64,000 nucleotides of DNA from Apium graveolens (taxonomy: Eukaryota > Streptophyta > Magnoliopsida > Apiales > Apiaceae), in the NCBI RefSeq assembly GCF_009905375.1, contig NC_133657.1, positions 64,482,219 to 64,546,218 of the forward strand, written 5' to 3'. Positions 23,600 to 34,420 of the stretch are shown here, in pieces; positions within the stretch are counted from its first letter, which is position 1, and each line of letters opens with the position of its first letter. Made by a program: the position numbers and the translations under genes. The notes beneath the pieces were generated by a model. The model worked only from the letters and a program-made list of their open reading frames with translations, made no database searches and was not told the origin of the DNA.

Positions 23600-24401
23600 A
23601 CTACATATATCTAGTCTCGCTATAACTATAACTGCCTCTATGTACATATATCACATATAATACACAAAATCCCTGCCTAACTGTCCAGCCTCGGAAACCT
23701 AGTGGAATACGGTCCATCTCCTGCCGAAGGGTCTCTAGAACAGACTGGATAAGTCGGATAGCCCTGTGAAACTCTGCATATGAATGCCTACCCTCATGAA
23801 GTAACTCATCCAACTCGCGAGTGGCTGCATGGTATGTTCGTTGAAGTCTCTCCCTCAGAAGGTAGTCAGGCTGGAGTGCTGCCAATGGTCCTCTCTCTAT
23901 CTCTATCTCTCCTCAAATAGTCCCAATATCTCGCGGCACTGGGATCTCCCGTACTGCATCTCATCTTGCATACTGCTATACTCATGATATGGTACTGTAT
24001 GGGGCTCTCTGACCTCCCAGCAACAACTTTTAGCATACCCAACTGCAGACCTGTATCATGATTTCATATACCCTCAACAGGTGCAAACTGGAAAACCTCT
24101 AGGGCAAGGGCATATACAGGTAATGGAACTGGTGCTACTACATGCTGGAACTCTGGCTCGACCTCTAGTAGAAACTGATACTGAGGAGGTAATGGTAGTG
24201 GTAGCAAAGGCTCAAAGAACTCTATAGGATCAAACAGCTCCACTAGGTCTAGCAACTGCTCTGGAGGTGGAAAAACTGCTCTGGTGGTAATGGCTCGGGT
24301 GGTAATTACATCGAAGGCTCTACAAATACTGGGGGTACTACTGGTGCGGACGGTCCCACAGCTGACCTCTCTCGACGTCTCCTCTCTGATGATGTCTCCA
24401 T
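23600..24401 (-). pseudogene. GypA extra ORF upstream of gag
   Basis: A reading frame lies between primer site and gag, where most gypsy elements have only leader. Start METSSERRRRERS at 24399-24401; TAA at codon 32 and at least one frameshift follow. The pieces give a basic N-terminus, a Pro/Leu/Glu-rich middle (FPPPEQLLDLVELFDPIEFF, frame 24064-24417) and a helical C-terminal part (LLRERLQRTYHAATRELDEL, FHRAIRLIQSVLETLRQEMD, frame 23601-23885). The last piece is in the same frame as the start. I do not recognise the family. Coding identity is inferred from residue bias, not similarity. Confidence 0.5.
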
Positions 24402-24590
24402 CTAATAATATAACCAAAACACAAGAAAAGAAAAGGTCAACTTAATATTCCTAGAACTATAACTTCCTAATCTTAGAAGCTAACCAAACCCTAACAATCC
24501 TATTCCTATCTTATGTGATCTTCCTATCTTATGTGATCTTCCTATCTTATTTTAATCCTAATGTTCTTGTTTCAGGGACCAAAATCTACA

Positions 24591-24602
24591 GCTCTGATGC
24601 CA
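24591..24602 (-). other. GypA primer binding site
   Basis: Minus strand TGGCATCAGAGC, one base from the standard Met-tRNA site; three bases separate it from the LTR edge at 24606. Confidence 0.85.
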
Positions 24603-26823
24603 AACCGTAACACCCTCCAAATCCGGGGTCTAGATCTGGGAGTTACTTTCCAAATTCCAACATGATACAAACCTGTTTAATAATTATTCAAACATATATC
24701 CAACCCCTTTATATTCTATCCATGATCTTTAAGGTTAAAGTGTGAAAACAAGAACAAAACACTATATTTATTACAAACCCAAATTCAAAGTCTCACAAAG
24801 TTCTCTTTATTCAACCAACTATCTAAACATATTTTAAACTAAATTCATTTTATTCAATTACATACTACATCTATCTACACTACACCTGCTCAGGAAGCTC
24901 AAAGCTCTTTTCTTTTATTGGGATTAGCACCCTTGGTGCCAGAGGATCCCGCTTCTTGACTCGCTTCTTTACCACTCGGGTACGAATAGGTTTCATTATT
25001 TGCCTTAACTGAAAAACAAAGTGTACAACAACAAAAAGGGGTGAACCATAATTGCTCTGCATGTCCACAATATATGTACAGTATCAAAAAAAAGTTAATT
25101 GAACCGGTAGTCTGATTGTATGTGTAACTATGTATCTCCGCAAAGGATAGTGAAGGCCGTTATCGGTGATTATCAATAAACTAGACTGGACACAAGCTCA
25201 ATATTTACACCTATATCATGTTGATCAGTCAAGCTATAGTGCAGATCTATACCTACCTGTATAGATCCGTTCGGGTACCCAGGCTTTATAGCCCAAAACA
25301 CGGATCCGGTCAATTCCCGACCCGTAGCATCCAGTTTATACATGGTCCTTATCATCACCATCCAGTCCATAGGTGAGCATCCGGAACAATCGGTATTCTT
25401 TGATGTATCCCAATATCAAATATATTAGGATATATATATATAATGTATAATTTATTGGAATATGAATAAAGTATTTAATATATCAAGAGAAATCAGGAAT
25501 CTAAGTGAAAATATAATCAAAGGAACAGTAATTGTGTATCAGTGTTAGTGAACAGGAATGATCAATGTTTATCGAGTTGATAATTTGAGTAAAGTAAAGC
25601 GATTGACTATTCTGGATTTAGAATAGGGGAAAAACTTGCCTGATACACATTCTACCTCAGGTATATCACAGTTCCCTAACATTGGCTTGATCTGCCTTGC
25701 TGGATTCGTATATATCAAAGAAAGATACTCATTTAGTCGACTCATACCTTAATCGTATCTCAATCTGAATCCACGTAGCTCTTATCATCTACTCGTACGA
25801 TTATAACTGACTTATATAATAGTTATCTATCAATTAAGACTCGATTGATTACATAAATCACATAGCACATAAGCCAGATAGTCACTCTAGGCTTAAAAAT
25901 ATTTTTAGAATTGAAATCGGATAAATATTCGCATTATCGAATAAAATCTGGCTCGTTTCCTAATTTTTTTTAGAATTTATTAGACTCGTATTTATAATTA
26001 ATAGGGTCTATAAATAAATAAATATCAAAATCTAACTCGTTTTTGGAAGAAATTAAGATTTAAAACTATTTTTATTAAAAACAGATCATTTTTCTGAGTC
26101 TAAAAGCTTTCGCTTCGATTAAATCAGATAAACGGTTCAATTAGTAATCAATAAATAAGAATAAATCAATTTTTTATTTAAAATAATCAATTATTCAAAA
26201 TAATTGAACCTTAAATATATTTTTAAATAATTATTTAGGAAAAATTAGAATTAAAAATGATTTTTTCATAATTTTTGGAATTAAAATAAATTAATCAAAA
26301 TAAATTGATTAATTATCAAAATAAATAATCAATTTAAATATATAATAAATAATAATTAAAGAATTAAACAAATAAATAAATAGGTAATTTTAAATTTTGA
26401 AAAATATTTCAGATTTATTTATAAAATAAATTGATTAATTAATTAAAACCAGTTAATCAATTTATTTAAATAAAAAAACTAATTTTTAGAATTTATAAAA
26501 ATAAAAATAAAAATAAAAATAAAATCTTAGAAACAGTTGTCAAAAAATGGGATTGGGTCAGAATGGATCGAAACCAGGTTGAAATGCGGGTTGAAAACGG
26601 GTCGGGAAGAACAACTGGGTCACCAAGAACTTGCCGGAAATTTTCCAGATTCCGGTGACCGGTCGTACTTCCGGCGACTCTTTTTGAGGCCAAAAACAAC
26701 ACCATTCGGTGTTTTTTTCACAGGGTTTCAATTCTAAATAACTACAACAATCTAACTCCGTCCAAAGTTAACCAAAATCATCCCGTAATTTGCAACTCCG
26801 ACAAAATCGAACCAAAAACTGGC

Positions 26824-27404
26824 TGTTATGGATAAAAAACTAAGGTTATTATTTGCTGTATTTATTTCTAAGGTTCGGGAGCTCAAAGCCTTTAATGGCT
26901 GATCTCGTGTTTCGTAGCTTAACTCTGCCTTTACGAGATGCCTACGTATCTCTGTGAATTAGAGAATCAAGCCAAAAAACGTAGTTCTGATTTGTGGGGT
27001 GAGGCTCCTTATATAGATGTTGGGAGTCCTTGAATTGAACTTGGGTTAGGAGACTTGGTGGGCAAGTCTCTGAATTAGAAGGGACTTTGGAGTCCTATAT
27101 AGTAGAAAACTGATTCCTTATCCTTCTAGGTCCCTTAGAGGCTAATCTGCAAGGATTTATGTCCTTATTGGGACTCTTCTCAGTAGCTGATTTTTCCCTT
27201 ATTAATTAATTATGAAATTAATTAATATTCAGGGTTTTTGGGCCTTCTTTGTTCCATCAGGCCTGATCTGGTCCATCAGGTCTGATCAATGTATAACCTT
27301 TTTGGTCTGAATGTCATACATCTTCTTATTGGGCCTGGCAGCCCAAATCATGTATAATTACTGTAATATTTAATTACATAATCAGGATTTATTTATCCCT
27401 ATCA
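26824..27404 (-). repeat. GypB 3' LTR
   Basis: 581 bp; plus strand TGTTATGGATAAAAAAC...CCTATCA, ~97% identical to 37007-37588. Most differences are transitions. Confidence 0.95.
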
Positions 27405-27421
27405 TTTTCCCCCCAACTTTT
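27405..27421 (-). other. GypB polypurine tract
   Basis: Minus strand AAAAGTTGGGGGGAAAA directly abutting the 3' LTR start. Confidence 0.9.
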
Positions 27422-27687
27422 GGGAAACCGTATAAGATTTCGCAAAAGTTAAGTTCGTTCATTCCCTTCCAGGGTATCGTTTTGCGTAAAGTGTGGAGCG
27501 ACCTACACGCTTACAACGATTTGCCTTGTACGTGGCTTCAGGGTCGTTTAAAAACTTCCCCTTCTATTTTCTTACCTTCTCCCTATTTTTAGGAATTTTC
27601 TGGTATTTTTCAGGAATTTTCCACTTTTTCCGAGATTTTTTTCACATTTTCTGCAATCTTTCACAGATATTCAAATTTTCAGCCCTT

Positions 27688-28050
27688 TTTCGACCAGGAT
27701 CCTAGTCGAAATTTCGACCTGAATCCTAGTCGAATTTTGGGTCAGCTTTCTAATCCTGGTCGAAGGACTTCGACTAGGATCCACTACCTGGCTTTCGACC
27801 AGGATCCTAGTCAAACCTTCGACCTGAATTTTGGTCAAAAACTAGTGTCTTTCTGTGCTTCCTGGTCATTTGGTTTCGACTAGGATCCACGAACTGGATT
27901 TCGACCAGGATCCTAGTCGAACCTTCGACTTGGATCTTAGTCGAGACTTCTATTCTTATTTGCTTCATGGTCGTTAGATTTCGACTAGGATTCACGACCT
28001 GGGTTTCGATCAGGATCCCAGTCGATTCTTCGACCTGGATTTGAGTCTAG
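27688..28050 (+). repeat. GypB palindromic repeat array
   Basis: At least seven copies of a palindrome of the type CGACCAGGATCCTAGTCG (e.g. ~27690, 27796, 27902, 28007), with degenerate half-sites between. They sit in three ~105-bp tandem units starting near 27769, 27875 and 27980. Flanking DNA is less conserved than the palindromes. The array is upstream of the antisense gene's promoter and downstream of GypB pol. The minus-strand frame 27807-27995 is a by-product of the repeat. Confidence 0.85.
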
Positions 28051-28093
28051 GTTTCTGCACCCATTCTTGAAAAATATTGTGCTTGATTCAGGA

Positions 28094-28310
28094 ATTCGAC
28101 CTCAATCTTGGTCTGACTTTCGACCTCAATCTTGGTCTATCATACCCGTAATTTTTGGGTGTCTGTTCGAAAGAATTCGAGCAGAATTCATGACTTGAAA
28201 TTCGACCTCAATCCTGGTCTATTATACCCATAATTTTCGGGTGTTTGTTCGAAAGAATTCGAGCAGAATTCACAACCTAGAATTCGCCCTCAATCCTGGT
28301 CTCATTGGGC
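28094..28310 (+). repeat. GypB 82-bp tandem repeat
   Basis: Units start at 28119, 28201 and 28283 (last partial), each beginning TTCGACCTCAATCTTGGTCT or a close variant; another partial start is at 28094. Shares the CGACC element with the preceding palindrome array. Confidence 0.8.
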
Positions 28311-28660
28311 TTCATTCTTATCCAATTTTGGATTGGGCCTTGTTTGGGCCTTATCTTTTTTAGGGCTTTGATTTGGGCCTTCTATTTTTCCAAATCCTAA
28401 TTGGATTGGGCCTTCTATTTTCCAAATCTTAATTGGATTTGGGCCTTCTATTTTCCAAATCTTAATTGAATTTGGGCCTCTTATTAATCTGGGCTTAATA
28501 TATAAAAAACCTTCTTTAGAATTCTCTAGAATTATCGGAAATTTCTTTGGAATTCCTTGGAATATTCTGGAATGTTCCATTTCTGGGCTTTTTTCTTTGG
28601 GCCTTTATCCTTACTGGGCTTTTTGTCCCTTCAACTTCACTTTTTCTCCTATATAAAGGA
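28306..28660 (+). promoter_or_regulatory. Promoter-like region of the GypB antisense gene
   Basis: About eleven TGGGCC/TGGGCT hexamers lie between 28306 and 28620, partly in ~33-bp tandem units (28373-28480, GGGCCTTCTATTTTCCAAAT). TGGGCY is the plant site II element bound by TCP factors. A TATA box TATATAAA is at 28650-28657, placing a start near 28680, where the sequence is pyrimidine-rich (CTCCTCACTTTCTCATTTC). All on the plus strand, opposite to GypB's own transcript. Function inferred. Confidence 0.65.
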
Positions 28661-28892
28661 GTAAGTAGAGTCTACTGCTCCTCACTTTCTCATTTCTAAA
28701 TTCTTCTTCTTTCATCTTCTGTTAAGAATCTCAGAGCAATAACAGTAAGTCGGAGTATCTTAAGCCCCAAAGCCTTTTTTAGGAGCATTACTTTAGGTAA
28801 GACTTCTCCCTTTACTTTTTGTGCTTGTTTTTGCATAGTTTGCGTTTTAAAATTGTCTCCTTATGTGCCCTTTTTTTTCTTTTTTTTTTCAG

Positions 28893-30930
28893 ATGGCTGA
28901 TAAGAAAATGACCCGTTTGGCCAAGATGAATGTGGCCAGAAAGCACAATTAATTCCCCATTCGGTCAAGGTACACTTCCTTGATTGATATGATCAACACC
29001 CGAGGGGACGAGTATCCGTCAGATGCACATCTAGACGCGCACAACCATATCAGCGCCTTGCGGGATCCAAAGGAGCTGGACAAGTTGAGCGGTTGTTTCA
29101 GAATCAAGGATCCTTTCAAGCTAGTTCTTGCAGGTCCGGCCGATAGGGCCTGTCAGTGGAGGAAAGACGTACTATGCGTCTACAGGGATACTTTAAGGGC
29201 AGGTATTAGACTCCCCTTTCACCCATTCATCCCTATTTTGCTAGTTGATGTGGGCATCAGCCCTTGCCAACTACCTCCTAACTCTTGGAGGTTGATTTTG
29301 TGCTATCTGTCGTAATGCGCCAAGCACAATGTCTCTACCTCTATTGCTGTTTTTAGAAAGATTTTCCAGTTCAAGAACAGTCCTGACAAGAATCCGGGGT
29401 GGGTTTCTTTAAACCAGCGCCCAACCGTTCCCCATATAGTGAACGGGAAGTCCATCCCTGACAACAACTTGGGGTGGAAGAAAGGTTTTATGTTCGTTGT
29501 TTGGGAGGGTGGCGATTGGGGCACCCTATTTCCCTCGTCTTTTGGGCTAGCCGTAGATGGGTACCCAAACGATATAATTTTGTCTGAGGAGGAGACAGGA
29601 GCTTTCAACCTCCTTACGCAAGATAATGGGACTTCCCATTCTTGGGATCTTATCAGGGAGACCATTCTTGTAGAATGCGGCCTTTCTCCCGTCCCTAAAA
29701 AGAGTACGTGTCCTTCATTATCTAGTTATTTTCGTTCCTTCTATCTTCCATTTTGCTAACTTCTCAACTTACTTATCTTATTTGTTGCAGTGGCTGAGAA
29801 AATTGAGGAGGCTACAAAGCCTAAAGACCTGGAAACGACTAGGATGAAGCGTGCTGGAAAAGTCTTTAAAGATCCGCGCCTTGGGGATCGTTTCCTGGAG
29901 TTCTTACTCCAGGAAAATGAACCGGGCGAAGAAGGCCCCATCCAAGTTTTACGTACCAAGCCAAAACCAGGGGTTTACTTCCAACCAGCTTGGGGAATCT
30001 GGGGCAAGTATTCGATTATTGGCAGCACAACGCTTGCCAAGGAATGGTCTATGCATTCCATTTCCCCGATTGACTATCAAGACTTTGTCCTTCAACAGGA
30101 CTTAGAGGCTAACGAGCTTTTCGGAGCTCAGGCTTTGGCGACGGTGCGTCTTTTTCCTTTGCCATTCGTAATTTTTTGCCTTTTTATTTTTTTCATTTCA
30201 TACCTTTGCTGTGTATCTTGTAGGCGAACGCCCATTTTCAAGGGGCGATTCATTAAGCCAAGGCTTGGAAAGTTGGCCTCGAGGATGCGAAAAAAAGCTG
30301 AAGGAGGCCAACCAAAGAATAGAGGCCCTTGAAGCCCAACTTGCCTCATCTACTTCTGACTTGGAAACGGCCCGGGCCGAAAATGTTATCCCCAAGGCTC
30401 AAAAGGATAAAGCCTTTGACGGTTGGATGGACAGTCAGGAGTTCAAGGATTTAATGGTGGAGCACGATGCCCTCCTTCATCCAGTCAGCTATAAGGAAGG
30501 CTGGGACGCCGCTGTGGAGGCCATTCAGGATGAATTTCCAGAAGTCCTCGAACAGTCCTCCTTCCCTTGCCCTGTGCGAGTTCCAGCACTTGGGGGCGTT
30601 ACAGATAAGCTTGCTGATTTGATCAAGGACGGCCCATCGAGGAGTCAAGGCCAAGGCCAAAAGAGGAAGGAGCTTGAGTCCAGCTCTGAAGAGGAGGAAT
30701 CGTCTTCTGAGGAGGAGCCTGAGCCTGTTGTAAAGAAGTTCAGGGTAGAAGAGCCTCCAAAGATAGCGTCTCCTAAACCAGCGTCTCCTGCAGCATCCAA
30801 AGCGTCTGAAGATAGTTCCGAGGGAACTTCTGCGGAGACTTCCGAGGGGACTTCCGAGGGACCGAATGAAGAGACATCCGAGGAGACTTCGGATAGTGGT
30901 TCCGAAGAATCCCAGCCTTCCAAGGCCTAA
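28893..30930 (+). pseudogene. GypB antisense gene: gypsy-type transposon-domain protein
   Basis: Spliced gene on the strand opposite to gag-pol. ATG at 28893-28895 directly follows a polypyrimidine tract and AG (28892); donors GTAAGT (28745) or GTAAGA (28796) imply a 5'-leader intron. The first coding exon has the pattern RAGIRLPFHPFIPILLVDVG and CQLPPNSWRLI, matching Transposase_28 / putative gypsy-type transposon domain (PF04195). Inferred introns: ~29703-29790 (ends TTGCAG) and ~30144-30223 (GTGCGT...TTGTAG). The last exon encodes a coiled coil (KLKEANQRIEALEAQLAS) and a Ser/Glu-rich tail, ending at 30930. Breaks: TAA at codon 20, TAA at 29313-29315, TAA near 30255 and a frameshift at the A7 run (~30290). 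Role unknown; possibly nuclear (inference). Confidence 0.75.
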
Positions 30931-31271
30931 GTTTTTATGTATTTCTTCTTTCTTAATATTGAACTTTGTAATTGACTTTTATTGTTTTCAGTAGTATTTT
31001 GCCCAAGTATCGTCGTATTTTTCTTTCGATTTTTCAAACTGAAGTTTATAACTCGGTTTTATCCATCACAATGCATCAATCTAATAAGCTGAGATTAAGT
31101 CGAAGGCTTTATATTATAACTTATTATTATTGATACCTTACATGAAATGGGTTCAACCCTGATAATATATAAACATAGCTTCTATATAGAAAAATCCTAA
31201 GCAAGCAAAGCTTCAGGGTGCTTTTAAACCTACCTGTCAAACTAACAAGTGAGAATCGTACTTTAACTGTT
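30931..31271. other. GypB spacer between convergent antisense gene and pol
   Basis: AT-rich; probable 3' ends of both transcripts. No coding content seen. Confidence 0.5.
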
Positions 31272-34200
31272 CTACACATAGTAAACCTTCAGGTTTTGGG
31301 CATGCCAAGTTCTCGGGACTTCAAAACCATCCATAGTCTCCAGCTTATAGGTTCATGTACCCTGAACGCTCTTGACTTTGTACGGCCCTTCCCAATTTGG
31401 GGCAAGTTTCCCTTTCTGTCCTACACCAGAAGCTTCCACTTTCCTCAAGACTGTCACCTTATTTAAAGAACCTTTCTTTAACCTTTAGGTTGTAGTAGAA
31501 CGAAGCTTTTTTCTGATATTCCACTATCTTCGCATGTGCTTCATCTCGTACTTCGTCAATTAGATCCAGGGCTAACCTTTGCCCTTTTCATTTTCCTCAA
31601 TATTGAAAGCTTGAATCCTTGGGGAGGAATGTGAGATCTCTACAGGAAAAACTGCTTCTGCACCATATGCTAACATGAAGGGAGTTGCTCCAGTCGTGAC
31701 TCTACAGGTAGTCCTATAGGCCCATAGTATGAGGAGTATTTCATCCACCCAGTTATTCCTTGACTTCTCGATCCTCTTCTTTAGTCCATCCATGATTATT
31801 CGATTTACCACTTCCGCTTGCCCATTGGCTTGCGGGTGAGCCACGAATGTGAATCATAACTCAATTTCATTTTCCTCACAATATTTCTTGAATTCCTCGT
31901 TGTTGAACTGTGTTCCATTGTCAGTGACTAGGATGCGGGGAATTCCATACCGGCACATAATACTTTCCCACATGAATTGTGCAACCTGCTTAGTTGTGAT
32001 TTTGGCCAAGGGTTTGGCTTTAATCCACTTGGTGAAATAATCAATGGCTACAATCAGAAACTTCCTTTGTGTCGTGGCCATGGGGAAGGGCCCTAGTATA
32101 TCCATTCCCCACATAGCAAAGGGGGAGGTCAGCATCTCGGGGGGTTGTCTAACAACTGGTGCGTACTTCAGACATCGGTCACATTTTTTCACATATTCTT
32201 TGGCATCAGCCATCATTTCTGGCCAATAGAAGCCTAAACAGGTTCTCTTATGAGCCAAGGCCCTGCCCCCCAAGTGTTGCCCACATATGCCTTCATGTAC
32301 TTCTTCAAGAGCCAAGCGAGCCTCATCGGGCCTAAGACATCTTAAGTAGGGAACCACGAAAGACCTTTTATACAGAATTCCATCTATCAAAGAGTATCTC
32401 AGTGCTCGAACAGCCAATTTTCGTGCCTCAGTAGCATCGTTTGGTAACCAACCGATTTGAATGTGAGCCTTAATGAGATCAATCCATGATGTCCCCAGGC
32501 CTATAGGAGCCACAAGTTTAACATCAATGCTCCGTGTTTTCAAAACGCGATAGTATACACTTCCAGAACTTTCTTCTATCTCAGATGAAGCAAATTTAGA
32601 CAACGCATCTGCCTTGGCATTTTCCTCCCTTGGAATGTGCTCAACATGGCATTCATCAAATTGGGTCATCACGACCCTTACCAGGCGGACATACTTAGCC
32701 ATCGTTTCATCCCTTACCTCAAACTCTCCCTTCACCTGGGATATGACCAACTTCGAGTCTCCACAGACTTTTAAGTTCTTGACTCTAAGTATCCCTGCTA
32801 ATCCAAGACCAGCTATCAGAGCTTCATATTCTGCCTCATTGTTTGTGGTTGGGAAGTCTAACGTCATGGCATACTCAATTAAGAACCCATCAGGGCTTTG
32901 TAAAACCAAACCTGCTCCACTTGAATTTGTTTTTGATGCTCCATCAAAATAGAGAACCCAATATTCTTTCTCCTTATCAACCTTCTCATTATCCACCTTA
33001 TCAACTTCCTTGTCTTGAGGTATAATATCTTCCTTCCCCCCGACTTCTTGGTTGGGTATGGTACATTCCACCACGAAGTCAGCTAATTCCTGGGCTTTTA
33101 TTGCCGTCCGTGGCTTGTACTTAATATCGAACTCTCCCAGCTCTATTGCCCACTTGATCAACCTTCCGCTAGCCTTGGGACTATGAATGATATTTCTCAG
33201 GGGCTGATTTGTTAGCACCTCAATTTGATGAGCCTGAAAGTAAGGATGTAACTTTCTTCAAGCCATTACCAAGGCTAGAGCAAATTTCTCAATAGTTGAA
33301 TAATTCAACTCAGCACCATGCAAAATTTTGCTGACATAGTATACGGGTTTCTGGATTTTCAGTTCCTCTTTAACCAATACAGCGCTCAAGGCACTCTCTG
33401 AAATAGCTAAGTACAAGAATAAAACTTCATTCAAAGCTGGCTTTTCCAACAACGGGGCTTGGACCATATATTTCTTTAATTCTTCGAAATCCTTCTGGTT
33501 TCCTCACTCCATACAAAGTCCTTAATGTTTTTTAGTGACTTGAAGAATGATAGGCACTTATCTCCTGACTTGGAGATGAATCGTCCCAGCGCAGCAATCC
33601 TTCTTGTGAGCTTCTGAACATCCTTGATAGTTTTTGGTGGTTCCATGTCCAGGATTGCCTTTATTTTATCGGGGTTAGCCTCGATCCCTCTCTTGGAGAC
33701 CATCAATCCCAAAAAAATTTCAGACCCTACTCCGAAAGCGCACTTTGTAGGATTTAACATCATCTTGTGGTACCTCAGGACCTCAAAAGCTTTCGTCAAA
33801 TGGGTTATATGGTCAGTCTTTACTAGACTCTTGACTAACATGTCATCGACATAAACTTCCATAGTCTTGCCAATAAGATTCTTAAAAATTTTATTTACCA
33901 ACCTTTGATAGGTGGCTCCTGCATTCTTAAGGCCAAATGCCATAACTAGATAACAATAAACACCAAAGTCAGTGATGAATGATACCTTTGGAATGTCATC
34001 CTTGTGCATCTTGATCTGATTATATCCACTGAATCCATCCATGAAGCTCAGCATTTCATGCCCAGCAGTGGCATCTATCAAAGTATCGATCCTTGGTAAC
34101 GGGAAACAGTCCTTAGGACAAGCATCATTTAGATCAGTAATGTTCACACACATCCTCCATTTTCCATTGGCCATCTTCACCATTACAGGGTTTTCTAACC

Positions 34201-34420
34201 ACTCTGGAAATTGTATCTCCATAACGAAACCAGCCTCCAACAGCTTCTCCACTTCCTGTTTTATAGGTTCTTGCCTTTCTGGAGCAAAACTTCTTTTCTT
34301 TTATTTCACTGTCTTCCGATTTGGGTCCACATTCAGCTTGTGAGTAATCGATTCCGGGTCTATGCCTGGCATATCAGCTGCTGACCATGCAAATACGTCA
34401 CTATTTTCTTGCAAAAAATT
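31272..34420 (-). pseudogene. GypB pol: RT, two RNase H domains, integrase
   Basis: RT frame 33476-34252: NPVMVKMANGKWRMCVNITD, CFPLPRIDTLIDATAGHEML, catalytic YVDDMLVKS. First RNase H (33258-33467, continuing past 33218): LYLAISESALSAVLVKEE lacks the Asp expected in the TDAS motif, as is typical where a second domain takes over. Second RNase H (~32957-32589): LYFDGASKTNSSGAGLVL, TNNEAEYEALIAGL, CGDSKLVISQ, KADALSKFA, keeping D, E, D, D. Integrase: KKCDRCLKYAPV, MDILGPFPM, VTDNGTQFNN, then after a frame break QANGQAEVVNRIIMDGLK (31572-31844); the C-terminal end GQKGKLAPNWEGPYKV to TWHAQNLKVYYV stops at 31272. Frameshift/stop between protease and RT (34260-34420). Confidence 0.92.

Noticed and set aside
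27807..28580. Minus-strand frames of 62 and 92 residues rich in repeats
   Set aside because: Generated by the palindromic and TGGGCC tandem repeats; no independent evidence of translation.
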